Assembly (NCBI GenBank): GCA_020740775.1
Contig: JAHEWK010000006.1
Location: 806,001-870,000, forward strand
Length of the DNA: 64,000 nt
Direction of reading: 5' to 3'
From: Ilyonectria destructans
Taxonomy: Eukaryota > Ascomycota > Sordariomycetes > Hypocreales > Nectriaceae
Shown here: piece by piece, positions 45,994 through 57,370 of the stretch
Layout: the number at the start of each line of letters is the position of its first letter
Position numbering within the stretch: position 1 is the first letter of the stretch
Made by a program: the position numbers and the translations under genes
The notes under the pieces: model-generated
The model's input: only the letters and a program-made list of their open reading frames with translations
Told to the model about the DNA's origin: nothing
Databases searched by the model: none

Positions 45994-47637
45994 ATGTCTC
46001 AGAGCACGGGCATGAAAGCAATGTCCGACATGGAGAAGAGCCCCACACGGCCTCCCTCTGCCCAAGGCTCCATCAGAGACAATGAAGACCAACTCCATCG
46101 CACTCTGGGTGACCGGCAAGTCCAGTTCATCACGATTGGAGCTGCTATGGGAACGGCCATCTTTGTCCTGATCGGAACGTCTTTGGCGCGTGCAGGACCT
46201 GCAGGGCTCCTGCTCTCGTACACCTTCTACGCATGCATCCTTGGCCTTGTCAACAACACGGTGGCTGAAATGGTTGTATTTATGCCCGTCAGTGGATCCT
46301 ATATACGCATGGCATCCAAATGGGTCGACGATGCGTTCGGTTTTATGGCCGGATGGAATTTTTTCTTCTACGAAGCCTCCTTGATTCCATTTGAGATTTC
46401 TGCCATCAATGTTGTCTTGCAATTCTGGAGGGATGATATCCCGATTGCAGCCGTCTGCGGTGCATGCGTCGTCCTGTATTGGTGAGCAATCCAACAGCCA
46501 GCCCCTGCGCTCCCAGTATTAACCCTATGTAGCATAACGAACCTCTTTGCAGTCAAGTACTACGGCGAAAGCGAGTTCTGGCTAGCCATCGGGAAGCTCA
46601 TCCTCATCGGCATCGTCTTCGGATTCACTTTTGTTACCATGTGCGGCGGCAATCCTCAGCACGATGCTTACGGCTTTCGATACTGGAATAACCCGGGCGC
46701 CTTTGCCGAGCATGTCGGAACAGGTGCTCTCGGAAACTTCCAGGGGTTTCTCGCCGGTATTTGGATCGCCGTCTTCACTTTTGCTGGGCCCGAGTATGTC
46801 GGCATGGTCGCTGGTGAGACCAAGAACCCACGAAAGCTGCTAAACAAGGCCTTCAAGACAATCTACTGGCGGTTTGGAATTTTCTTCATCGGTAGCGCCC
46901 TGTTCGTCGGCATCGTGTTGCCGTACAACGACCCAACCCTAACAGGCGGCTCCGGTGTTGGCGCTGCAGGTTCTCCATATGTCATCGCCATGCAAAACAT
47001 GGGCATCAAGGGCCTCCCTCACGTCGTCAACGCGCTCTTGGTTACGAGTATATTCTCTGCAGGCAACGCATACACCTACTGTGCCACGCGCACACTCTAC
47101 AGTCTGGCACTGATGGGTCATGCACCGGCGGTTTTTAAGAAGTGTACAAAAAGTGGTATCCCGATTTATTGTTTCATGGTCACCACTCTGTTTTCGCTAT
47201 TGTCATTCCTATCAGTCTCTCAGGGGACCTCGCAGGTTATCACCTGGCTTGTTAACCTTACCACCGCATCTCAGCTGATCAACTACATCGTAGCTTGTAC
47301 CACCTACATCTTCTTCTACCGAGCTGTGAAGGCTCAAGGAATCGATCGAGACACGCTCCCTTACAAAGGGTGGTTTCAGCCCTATTCAGCATGGATTGCG
47401 GCAGTTGTCTTGTTCCTGATTCTATGCGTCTACAGCTACGAAATGTACTTGCCAGGGTCGTGGGACATTGGAAGTTTCTTTTCATATTATACCATGTGTT
47501 TCGTTGGCTTACTAACATTCACGGGATGGAAGGTATACTGGAGGACCAAGTTTGTCAAGCCTGAGGAGGCTGATTTAGTATGGGATCGACCATTCATTGA
47601 CTTGCATGAGGAGTCACTTCGGGTGTCTGAAGCGTGA
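45994..47637 (+). CDS. Amino-acid permease, AAT/YAT family, 530 aa, 2 exons
   Basis: Exons 45994-46481 and 46533-47637 (51-bp intron). A hydrophilic cytosolic N-terminus precedes the signature LGDRQVQFITIGAAMGTAIFVLIGTSLARAGPAGLLLSY. Twelve hydrophobic segments follow, with the family's VAEMVVFMPVSGSYIR, FAGPEYVGMVAGETKNPRKLLNKAF and CATRTLYSLALMGHAPAVFKKC. It is a proton-coupled plasma-membrane amino-acid importer (broad-range AAT/GAP-like). It is co-oriented with the APC permease at 49465. Confidence 0.94.
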
Positions 47638-49464
47638 GTGGTGGAGGTAGTCCAGGCGTGGAACAAGTGGGAGTTGGGAATTTGGAACCGTTGATTGAGA
47701 GGCTTCCCGTCTTCCTCAGGCTCTGTTTTGCAAGCCAGATGCGTGCTTTACGTGCAAGCCACCAACGTATTATTGCCGATTGAAACGAAGTCCTAGGTAG
47801 AGGCAAGTGGCCCTCCCGATCACATTACACTGTGAGCTCCTATCGATAAACAAAGCGACCCTAGATTTGTGTCTACAATTGGAGTCCTATGATCGGATTT
47901 GGCCACGGGGCTCGACGAGAGGGGATGACTCCGGATGATACTCGAAGACACTGGATGTGCATGCATGTAGCACGATAAGCATACCACGGTACATACTACG
48001 TCGACATGCCAGTCCAAGTCCAATGCAACGTCCGTAATGAAAGCTATAGCTATAAAGCTATCAGTATTGACACTTAGCAACAAGAAACTTAGTTACCCAG
48101 AGCTACCTTTCTATACATTACTAGACCAGTGGCCCATATCGCTCACTATTACGACGCCGTGATCACCGAAGTTTATGCACCTCACGCCCCGATCTACCCT
48201 AGACACACGTTCAAAAATAGGCCAGGACATCAAACCCAGCATCCGACGCCTCAGAGGCAAATCAAGGCAAGATGTCAAATAAAATAAAAACCCCCAGAAT
48301 AATCACGGGGACGAGATATAACATAAGAATGATGACTAACTTCAAGTAATGTTTTGCGCGCGTTAACTAAGACCTGATCAGGCTCATTTCCCAATATTGC
48401 AAATACACCCACGCTGGGATCTCTACAGTACGGAATGGCCAATAGAGAACCCCGCTCCTTTATTCCCGACGATGAGTGCAAGCTAGGGATAGGTTGCTTG
48501 ATTACAGGGAATTCTGCTCCCCATCTCGATACGTAAGCCCGTCGTGTATTGGTCTAGAACGGCAATTTTGCTTCGGGTATTGCCTCTATCTGGTCGTAAG
48601 TTTCGTCTAACCATCCCCGCGACATGACCATGGGTTATAATACCTTGATTATCTGAGTGTACGGGTCTGTGTTAATCCTGTGTGATTCACAATTGGCGGA
48701 GTTTCAACTCATGCCAGCATTCTCACAGGCCGTCCCGTCCCAGCCCGTGGCAGCTTTGCGCTTCCCGAGAGTCTCGAAGCCGGCGAGCTCATGCGCGTCG
48801 CACAAGAATATTTAAATTCTCGTAGCGTCAGCCTTGTTTATTTTCCTTACCACCTCTTATTTATCCGAACCGGTTGAGTGGCTCGAGGTAATTACGCAGT
48901 GAGCGTTTCGGTGAGTTGCCAGTTCGCCTACTGTCCAAAAATGGCTAGTAAATCTCCAGGCAATCCCTGGCGCAACTGACTAGCGCCTGTGATGACTCGC
49001 CAGGAGCCTGATAAGCTGGCTGGGGTAGTGGGGATTGTGCATGCGCTATCATTCTTGAGGGTTAGTGGTATTGCCGCGGGCGTTGTAATGTTAGGGCTAC
49101 ATCGTGAGTCGGGGCAATCAATGACCATGTTCTTCGTAACTTCTACGGTCAGCAGATTCCAACGCCAACCAAAGAGTGCGAGAACTGCCCAATGCCTAAT
49201 CTCAGGTTGCGGGCGTTCCGGAGGAGGGTGAGATGCAGTAGTTGGATCAGCCATGTTCTCACGCATGACCTCGGAACTGGCTCCTATCGGACACCCGTTC
49301 CACCACGGCACTAGGGTCGATGTATCACCGAGGTACCCGATAGGCACACGTTAGAGCCTGGCCTGAGACGCTATTAAATTCTACAAGAACTGCTTCCTCT
49401 GCTGCCAAGGCCACAACTTTAATGTCTCTGTCTGCTATCCACACTACATCCTTCTTCTGAGACC
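47638..49464. other. Long intergenic region without a recognised gene
   Basis: About 1.8 kb, the largest gap outside the AT-rich block. Frames at 48928-49347 (minus, 139 codons) and 48989-49231 (plus) overlap each other and show no known domain. No repeat or RNA gene recognised. Confidence 0.4.
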
Positions 49465-51009
49465 ATGGACCTCTCATCTCATATCATGGCCCAGCCAAGG
49501 CAATCGCCCACCCTCGACACTCCAAGAGACGCCAGTGGCGACGCGGACGAGAAGATGGTCGACGTCAAACAGACAAGATCGCTCCAAGATGGCCAGGTCG
49601 AAAACGTCCACGACAAGCCCTTCACGGTCTTGTCGGCAATGGGCATCGGCCATGGCACAACAAATACAGCCGTGGGATTGATCTTGACTGTTGCGACTAC
49701 ATTGAGCATGGGTGGTTCGCCGCTCTTCTTCTGGGGCTTCCTGCTCATGGCTATTGTCGGATTAGCTACAGCAACGAGTCTCGCTGAGCTTGTTTCCGCA
49801 ATGCCTCACCCCGGTGGCCAATATGTCTGGGTGGAAAAGCTCTCCCCTCCAGGACCTCGAAGATTCCTTTCATACCTGACCGCCATCATGAGCTGGTTTG
49901 GAGCTGTGTCCACTGGTGCCTCGGCGTGCCTTGCTGTGCCGACAGGACTGGTGGCAATTGTCACCTTTGTCAACCCAGATGTCGAATACAAGCCGTGGAT
50001 GGGATTTCTTGGATACCAACTTCTCAATTTCTTGACGTTGCTGGCAGCATGCTTCGAGTCTGCCTTGCCCAAGATCTCCAAAGGTCTACTTGTCTTCACC
50101 ATCTCTTATATTTTTGCCACTTTTATTGTTCTTTTCGCCATGGCCCCGGAACGAGCTTCAGCATCTGACTTTTTTGTGACCACCACAAACATCTCAGGGT
50201 GGCCCAATGGGGTCGCTTGGCTGATTGGCCTGAATGGCGCAAACTGGTCCTTCTCCTGCCTCGACGTCATTGTCCATATCGCGGATGAGATACCGCAACC
50301 ACGTACCAACGTTCCAAAGGCGTTGATGTGGACGATTATTGTGGGCTTTGGCTCAGGAATGCTCATTGTGCTCGGCATCCTCGTCAACCTCCCCGACATC
50401 GATCCCACCGTGGATAACACGCCCCTCGCCATTTACTATCGGATCTGCAATAACAACCAAGCGGCCGCCATCGGATTATGGCTTTTCCCTCTCATCTCAA
50501 CCATCGGTGCTGTTTGGGGAATCCATACGTGGCAGTCCCGCTTGGCCTGGAGTCTTAGCCGTCAAGGCGGTTTCCCGTTCGCCTCCTACTTGGGCAGCAT
50601 TGCTCCCTCGCCATTCCGTACGCCGGTTTGGTCTCTTGTCTGGTCTTCCCTGGCGACGAGCATTTTTGGATGTCTTTATCTCGGATCTCAAACAGCCTTC
50701 CTATCACTGGTATCTGCAGGTATTCTGCTCCAGTATCTCAGTTATAGCATCCCTGTGATAATGATGCTCCGGCGCGGGCGGTCTACATTCGAGCATGGGC
50801 CGTTTTGGTACCCTCGGCTTGGATACCTTGCGAATATCGTCATGTTGTGCTGGATGGTCACTGCCTTGGTTTTCTATTGTCTTCCCTACTATCTTCCCGT
50901 CGAAGCTGCCGAGATGAATTACGTCTCTGGGGTCTTGGGTGCCGTATTTCTTTTTACTACGTCCATGTGGTTTTTGCATGCCCGGAAGCACTATCGTATC
51001 TTGGAATAG
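49465..51009 (+). CDS. APC GABA/choline-type permease 2, 514 aa, intronless
   Basis: Same family as the permease at 15379: a hydrophilic N-terminus, then FTVLSAMGIGHGTTNTAVGLIL, TATSLAELVSAMPHPGGQYVWVEKLSP, VIVHIADEIPQPRTNVPKAL, the SRLAWSLSRQGGFPF segment and about 12 hydrophobic spans. Unlike permease 1 it has no introns, so it is an ancient or separately acquired paralogue. Two ATGs (49465 and 49486) are possible. It should import GABA, choline or related amines. It is convergent with ALDH2, which repeats the permease/ALDH arrangement of 15-20 kb. Confidence 0.93.
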   Translation: MDLSSHIMAQPRQSPTLDTPRDASGDADEKMVDVKQTRSLQDGQVENVHDKPFTVLSAMGIGHGTTNTAVGLILTVATTLSMGGSPLFFWGFLLMAIVGLATATSLAELVSAMPHPGGQYVWVEKLSPPGPRRFLSYLTAIMSWFGAVSTGASACLAVPTGLVAIVTFVNPDVEYKPWMGFLGYQLLNFLTLLAACFESALPKISKGLLVFTISYIFATFIVLFAMAPERASASDFFVTTTNISGWPNGVAWLIGLNGANWSFSCLDVIVHIADEIPQPRTNVPKALMWTIIVGFGSGMLIVLGILVNLPDIDPTVDNTPLAIYYRICNNNQAAAIGLWLFPLISTIGAVWGIHTWQSRLAWSLSRQGGFPFASYLGSIAPSPFRTPVWSLVWSSLATSIFGCLYLGSQTAFLSLVSAGILLQYLSYSIPVIMMLRRGRSTFEHGPFWYPRLGYLANIVMLCWMVTALVFYCLPYYLPVEAAEMNYVSGVLGAVFLFTTSMWFLHARKHYRILE

Positions 51010-51343
51010 GGCATTTGAATTCTCTTGTAGGTAGTCAATTTATTCATGAGAATCACTCGTACAGAGACGTACGTAGGCTTTCACTGTCTGAAAATTTTAT
51101 TTCAACACATTACACCTAGTTCACTCTGATGTCCACTTCTACCCCTTGACCTAGCGACGTTCATTTTGTGAGGAGATTATAACGCGTGACAATATTTTAC
51201 GCGCGGCATTTCGCGTGTGGCAGACCTGCAGGACCTATACAGGGTTATCGGGACACGGTTCTCGTATCTATGTTTGTATCACTAGGGACATGGGAGGAAA
51301 TCTGTACGTGTGCTAATAGAACTCGTCGTTTCAATGTATTCTA
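51010..51343. terminator. Convergent 3' region, permease 2 / ALDH2
   Basis: About 330 bp containing both 3' ends; no distinct signal assigned. Confidence 0.3.
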
Positions 51344-53101
51344 TCAGTCTAGAGTTACAAAAACAGACTTGATGTTCGTGTATGCCTCAATACCCGCCGT
51401 ACCGCATTCTCTCCCGATTCCCGATTGTTTAACTCCACCGAACGGTACACGAGGGTCTGAATTGTTACTGCTGTTGATCCAAACCGCTATTGATTGTTAG
51501 TGTCAGTGGGCCATGACAAACTGGGCAACACTTACTACCGCTCTCAATCCGTCTTGCAATCCGATGCGCCCTACCAAGGTCCTTGGTAAAAACCGCTGCT
51601 CCGAGACCAAACTGCGAATCATTTCCTCGACGCACTGCCTCTTCCTCACTCTTGAAGCTTGCGACAATAGCTACGGGGCCAAAGATCTCTTCCCGATATA
51701 TCGTCATGTCATCCTGAACATCGACAAAGATAGTAGGCTCAATAAAAAAGCCCTTCCCAGATTGAGGATCTGCCCAAGCCTTCCCCCCAATGGCCACGGT
51801 TGCTCCCTGATCCACGCCGCTTTTGATATACTCCAGGACTCGATCACGCTGCAAGCGACTTACTTGCGGGCCCTGAAACGTCTCAGGAACAAATGGATCC
51901 CCCATGGGTGCGGCTTGTACTTGAGTTTTGAAAAGACCCAAGAAGTCTTCGAGAACAGACTCCTGGACAAATATCCGACTATTGGCGGTACACATCTGGC
52001 CTGAGCTGCTCATAATCCCGATATGAGCCCAGTAGGCAGCCTTGGAAAGGTCTGCATCCTCGAACACAATGATTGGTGATTTACCACCTGTACCAAGTTA
52101 GGAGGGCATGTAAAAGCAAATTAGGGAAAGACGATACATACCTGTCTCAAGAGTAATGTTCTTTAGATTTGATGCAGCCAGTCTTTGGATTTGCTTACCG
52201 GTCTCTGTAGAGCCCGTAAACCCGATCTTGTCAATATCAAGATGGCTAGCTAGAGCTGCACCTGCGACCCTACCATAGCCATTGATGATATTCACGACTC
52301 CTGCTGGGAACCCGGCTTCCTTAATCAAGGTTGCAAAGTAGAGGATCGACAATGGTGTCTGCTCTGCAGCCTTGAGAACTATAGTATTTCCAGCCGCCAG
52401 GGCAGGAGCAAGTTTCCAGGCCGCCATACTGAGGGGGTAGTTCCACGGGATAATATGACCACATACGCCAATCGGCTCTCGGATAGTGTAGACATGTTGA
52501 TTCGACTCTGTCTCTATCACTGTTATCCTGTTAGAGGGAACCCTGCTTGGGATTGGAATGGTTGGTACCTTGGCCGTGCATCTTGTCGGCATAGCCCGCA
52601 TAGTATCGAACGACGGTCAGGACCTCTACCAGGTCGCCTTCTAGAGCGGAAGCATACGGTTTGCCTAGTTTGTCAACATTCTAATTCAGGAATATTGCTT
52701 GATACTGTACTCACCGCCATCCCAAGCTTCGATGGTTGCCAGCACACTGGCGTTGGTCTCGATGAGCGATGCCAACTTCATCAACAGCTCGCCTCGGGCT
52801 GTTGCTGAGATCTCTGCCCAGGGACCGCGGAATGCTTTCCTTGCAGCTGCGACGGCGTCGTCGACATCTTGGAGGCCTGCGGCGTGGACTTGGGCAATTT
52901 CTTTTTCGTTGCTTTGAACCGCATCAGCATTTGGCCGTACATCGAGACGGCCCGGAGGCCAATCACTTACAAGGGACAAATAGATTTGATGAGGTCCCCT
53001 GACTTTGCGGGAACAAACTCATTATCAATGAAAAGGCCAACTGGTTGTTCATACTTGATGCCGTTGGGTGCTTCCAAAGTAAGGGAGAGGGGGTGTGACA
53101 T
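51344..53101 (-). CDS. Aldehyde dehydrogenase 2 (betaine-aldehyde type), 498 aa, 6 exons
   Basis: Exons (minus) 53101-52971, 52911-52715, 52664-52569, 52519-52142, 52087-51536 and 51486-51344; introns 49-59 bp. E266 in LETGG and C300 in GQMCTANSR are the catalytic pair; PWNYP and [10 protein letters not shown] contact the cofactor. The C-terminal part is [19 protein letters not shown] to SVFVTLD. It is the paralogue of ALDH1, with identical internal exon sizes. It is divergent from the choline-oxidase-like GMC1 across about 600 bp, the pairing expected of a choline oxidase plus betaine aldehyde dehydrogenase. NAD-linked oxidation of an aldehyde is firm; betaine aldehyde as substrate is inference from context. 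Confidence 0.93.
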
Positions 53102-53700
53102 GGTGATGGGAAGGGTTGCGTGAAGATTTGAGATATCTCCGGTGATGCTGAACCGAAAACTGCTTTATAAATGAACCCGTTCGCAAATAAAAGCCCGATT
53201 GACTTACTACTGTGACCTCAATCATGGATCAAGGCTCAAGTGCGTTAGCGGGGGGTTTATCGGCCTGTAGCCCCCGCATCTCGGCTTCGCCAGGATCAGG
53301 CCAAGACTGTGTTAGCGCTCGCGATAATTCGGGATTCGTAACGAAGCTCGTTTGGGTAGGTAGGGCGGGGGTGGATTGAGTCAGGGAGCCACTCATGACG
53401 AGTTTACGACGCATCGATCTCGTCTGGAGCTCACATTGCGCTTGACCGGCAATTGGTTTAGAGGGATATTGAGCCGGAATAGGCAAGATAGCGGATTATT
53501 GCACGCACACGCGGAACCGACAGCGACTAATTAGTGGCGCAAGATCATCTGTTTGCCCTTGACTTCGGATGAAGGACGGATTTGGCCTCACTGATTATTA
53601 CCGACACTAGCCCTGCGCCTACAAAAGTGGCGGCTCTGAATCTCATTGCCTGCAATCGAGTACTCATTTTCCAACATCATCTCCCCACTTCATTGCAACA
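53102..53700. promoter_or_regulatory. Bidirectional promoter, ALDH2 / GMC1
   Basis: 599 bp between divergent start codons. TTTATAAA at about 53164-53171 lies some 65 bp upstream of ALDH2. No coding frame inside is convincing. The arrangement implies joint control of the oxidase and dehydrogenase. Confidence 0.6.
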
Positions 53701-55373
53701 ATGGCATCTGTAAAAACACTCTCGGCTCAGCAGCTCACCTACGACTATGTCATTGTAGGAGGCGGAACGGCTGGCTGCGTTATCGCCGGCCGGCTTGCGG
53801 ACCAACTCCCCGACAAGCGTATTCTGCTCATCGAAGCCGGACCGAGTGACTGGAAAGACGACAGGATTCTCGACTTGAGGAACATGTATAACCTCATGGG
53901 CAGCGAGTTTGACTACGGCTACAAATCAACCGAACAACCATTTGGTCAGATTGCCCAATGAAGATCCCATGAACAAACACTGACCAAACTTCGCGTGCAG
54001 GCAATAGCGACATTCTCCATTCCCGTGCAAAGGTCCTCGGCGGTTGCTCCAGCCACAACGGGTCAATTGCAATGCACCCGTTGGAATACGATTGTCGGAA
54101 GTGGGTTGAGGCTGGCGCTGCAGGATGGTCGTTCGACACCTTCAAGCGTCTCATCCGAAAGCTGCGTACCGACATCAATGACATCCACGAGCGTCACCGC
54201 AACCCCATTGTTGAAGACTTCATTGAGGCTGCCGCCAAAGCCACGAGGGTGCCTCCGGTGAAGAACTTTGTCCGAGAAACCGCCACTGGGAGCGGCTTAC
54301 ATGGCGGAGGTGTCGGATATGTTCCCCTTACCTACAACCCCGACAATGGCCAACGCATCAGCGCCAGTGTTGCGTATATTCACCCTATTATTGGGGGCGA
54401 AGTCCAACGACCGAACCTCACAGTCCTTACCGACGCGTGGGTGTCTCGTATTAACACCACCAACCACGTTGCTACGGGTGTCAACCTGACGTTTGAGTCA
54501 AACAAGTCAGCAACCATCAACGCCAAGGTCGACCTTGTTCTCTGCGCGGGAGCCATTGATACGCCTCGCCTGATGATGCTGTCAGGACTAGGCCCCCGCG
54601 ACCACCTCCAAAGCCTTGGCATTCCTGTTGTCCAGGACTTGCCAGGCGTTGGTGAGAACCTCATGGATCACCCCGAGACCATCATCACCTGGGAGCTTCA
54701 CGCGCCTCTTCCCGACCGCACCGTCATGTGGGCCGATGCTGCGATTCTTGCACGCCGAGAGCCACCAAATGCAGCTGGCGATGACGGCATCACTCCGGAC
54801 GCCATGATGCACATATATACCATGCCCTTCCAGGGCCATACCAAGGACATGGATTACGACCAGCCGGATAACGTCTTCTCCCTGACCCCCAATGTTCCGA
54901 GGTCCCGCGCTCGCGGACGGATTTCTCTCAAGTCTGCAGACCCCAAGGAGCATCCTGCCATCGACTTTCGTTACTACACCGACCCCGAGGGCTATGACGA
55001 GGCTACAATGGTATGGTCACTGAAGCAAGCCCGGAAAATTGTTAAAGAGGCCCCCCTCAAGAACTGGATCAAGCGTGAGGTGTGCCCCGGAGTTCATATT
55101 CAGAGCGACAAGGATCTCGGCGAGTTCGCCCGGAAGGCTGGAAATACAGTGTACCATCCTTGCGGCACAACAAAGATAGCAGACCTCTCGCAGGATCCCA
55201 TGGGCGTTGTAAGCCCCGAGCTAAAGGTCAAGGGCATTCGGAACTTGCGCATTGCTGATGCGGGCGTTTTCCCGTTAATCACCACCATTAACCCCATGCT
55301 GACGGTTTTGGCTGTGGGAGAGCGTGCCGCAGAGCTCATAGTGGAGGATGCCAAAATCCGGCCTTCGTTGTAA
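53701..55373 (+). CDS. GMC oxidoreductase 1, choline-oxidase-like, 538 aa, 2 exons
   Basis: Exons 53701-53944 and 54001-55373 (56-bp intron, joining QPFG to [14 protein letters not shown]). FAD motif is [19 protein letters not shown] signatures are [12 protein letters not shown] and [16 protein letters not shown]. Compared from memory with bacterial choline oxidase, the histidine that binds FAD covalently matches H100 (GGCSSHN), the glutamate that holds the trimethylammonium group matches E307 (MDHPE), and the catalytic His/Asn pair matches H467 (VYHP) and N512 (INPMLT). It should oxidise choline or a similar amino alcohol with O2, making H2O2. The aldehyde would go to ALDH2. Confidence 0.92.
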
Positions 55374-55696
55374 TTAGTGTCAAGAGGATGTTCACGGAAC
55401 GTGTGAATGACTTCCCAGACATTACGTTGTACATTTCTTAAAAGCCTCCGCTGGTGTATTCATTGATTGTGAATTTATATAAGTAGTGTTGGAAGCAAAT
55501 TATACTCCATCAGCCTCAGTTTTGGATCTCGTGGAATATCTCTTAACGGTGTTAAGAATATGAGGTTGCCTACACTGAGTTTGAAATTTTGCTCATGCGA
55601 GGAAAAGAGTAGTCCATTGCTTGCTAGGTCCATGCTGATCAATTTTGCCCATCACGTTATTTCTTAGGGGCTGAATATATATTCTTCCCTTCAAAA
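55374..55696. terminator. Convergent 3' region, GMC1 / SMP-C2 gene
   Basis: About 320 bp with both 3' ends; nothing else seen. Confidence 0.3.
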
Positions 55697-57370
55697 TCAC
55701 TTGGCCAGCTGCAATCCGCGAAGTGAAATTTGAGCCCTCACCGCCGCACCAGACCCAACGTCGAATTCCTCCTCGAGGTCCATACCGCGAGCACCCGCTA
55801 CGCTTGCAAACGGAACCTCGTAGCTCCCCGACTTCTCTGTCCCGTTCATTAGCGTCAGCTGAAAGCTCGGCGGGTTGGCCATCATGTCGGCCGTGATGGG
55901 GAACCGAAAGGCTGTATCAAAGGCCGGGTTGAAAATGTCTGTCCCCGGGCTGTAAGTCTTGGCAGGCGTGACAAACTCCTTGTCGCCCCATGATACCTTA
56001 ACGCTCGGGTTGAGCTCGTCGCGTTGACCTGTCAGTCCGACGACGCCAGCAATGAGCACAGAGGCAAGCCCGCAGATTTGTCCCTCGCTTTGGCTCCCGG
56101 CGGCCGAAATACTGTTGGAATTGCCAATCAAGTTATAGAACTTGGCATGCACTGTCAGCTTGCTTTCGGTGGGCTGGCCTTTGTGGACAAGACTGAGCTC
56201 TTGGGTGCCGCCGGCCAAAAGAATCTGCTTGACTGTCGTGGCAGCGATGCCAATGTCGTCGTCACTGCCCACATCGTCGTCCCGCACGTCAATCGTGATG
56301 CATTGCTCATGATCTGTGACGAGAAAGTCGTGTGTCTCGTTCCACTCTGGATGGTGATTGTTTTTCTGGGTCGATGTGCGCCACTCCCCCTCCGCACCGA
56401 CGTTGACTTCGCAATAGCAGTCAGGAATGTCTTTGACGAGTTTTTCCAGTAGTCGCTTGGCCCCGCTCTTCTTTGGGCCTGATATTCCGGTAGCGGTGCC
56501 AATCGTGAGGCGAATGACACCGAGGTGGTGTTGAAAGGTCTTGAAGTAGTCGTTGGAAGCGTCGAGCTTGACGAGGAAGCGGTTAGGCAGGACCGCCATA
56601 GAAGCAATGATGTTGAGAATGACCTTGCGAACGGCCTTGTCAATTATGGAAAAGTCGGCGAGGTTGGCGGCATCAGTGAAGTCGAGTTCAAGAGTCGGCG
56701 GGTTAATGAATGCAATCTGGGCGGCTCCAATCTGGTGACGTTTAGTATTAGTGTCTGAGCACAGCACGTTGTTGACCCGGCTGGAGCCCATACCAAAGGG
56801 ATGATGTTTGTCAAGGGACAGAGCAAGACTGATAGTCTTCCCTTCAATTTGACGTGCTCGATTCCCTATTAAATCGATACCCAGTCAGACGTAGAGAGCA
56901 ACCGCCGTCGGTGGATGGTGGTGGATGTTTACCAATTTGGGCACCATTGTGCCTTCGAGCTCGAAATCGCACCGGCCATCCCATTCTAAGTCCATGTCAA
57001 GCTTGATGCCTTCAAGTTCGGTCTTGTGAACGTCTACGTGAGAGAGCCGGATTGGGGTGGGCCCAAAGTCCAGCTTGACAAAGTGTAGTGTCGAGAGAGG
57101 GCCGGGGAGCATGGAAGCTAGCATGGGTTCGACCACCTGCTTGATCATTTTGCCGCCGGCGACGTTGATGTTGGGCCATAGCTGGGCGATGATGTCGTTG
57201 AGGAAGCCTTGTCAATGTGAGCGAGATGGTCATACATAGTCAGGGAGGTGACGGGGACATGAATGCGGAATCGAGCATGTAAATCATGAATGTAGAGACT
57301 TAGAAGGGAGTGTCTAACCTGCGGATTCTGTGCCTCCAGAGGCAGTCAACGTGTCGACGAGAGAGGCCAT
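55697..57370 (-). CDS. SMP and C2 domain protein (tricalbin/synaptotagmin-like), 477 aa, 4 exons
   Basis: Exons (minus) 57370-57319, 57207-56933, 56865-56794 and 56731-55697; the 72-nt third exon encodes GIEHVKLKGRLSVLLCPL. Residues about 18-190 form an SMP lipid-binding domain (FLNDIIAQLWPNINVAG, LPGPLSTLHFVKLDFGPTPIRL, LDMDLEWDG, INPPTLELDFT). Two C2-like domains follow, the first with WNETHDFLVTD and IDVRDDDVGSDDDIG, whose aspartates could bind calcium. Tricalbins transfer lipids at ER-plasma membrane contacts, but this protein has no transmembrane hairpin and is much shorter, so it is a soluble variant. It looks unrelated to the catabolic genes. Confidence 0.88.

Noticed and set aside
48928..49347. 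139-codon minus-strand frame
   Set aside because: Overlaps another open frame on the plus strand and shows no family resemblance.
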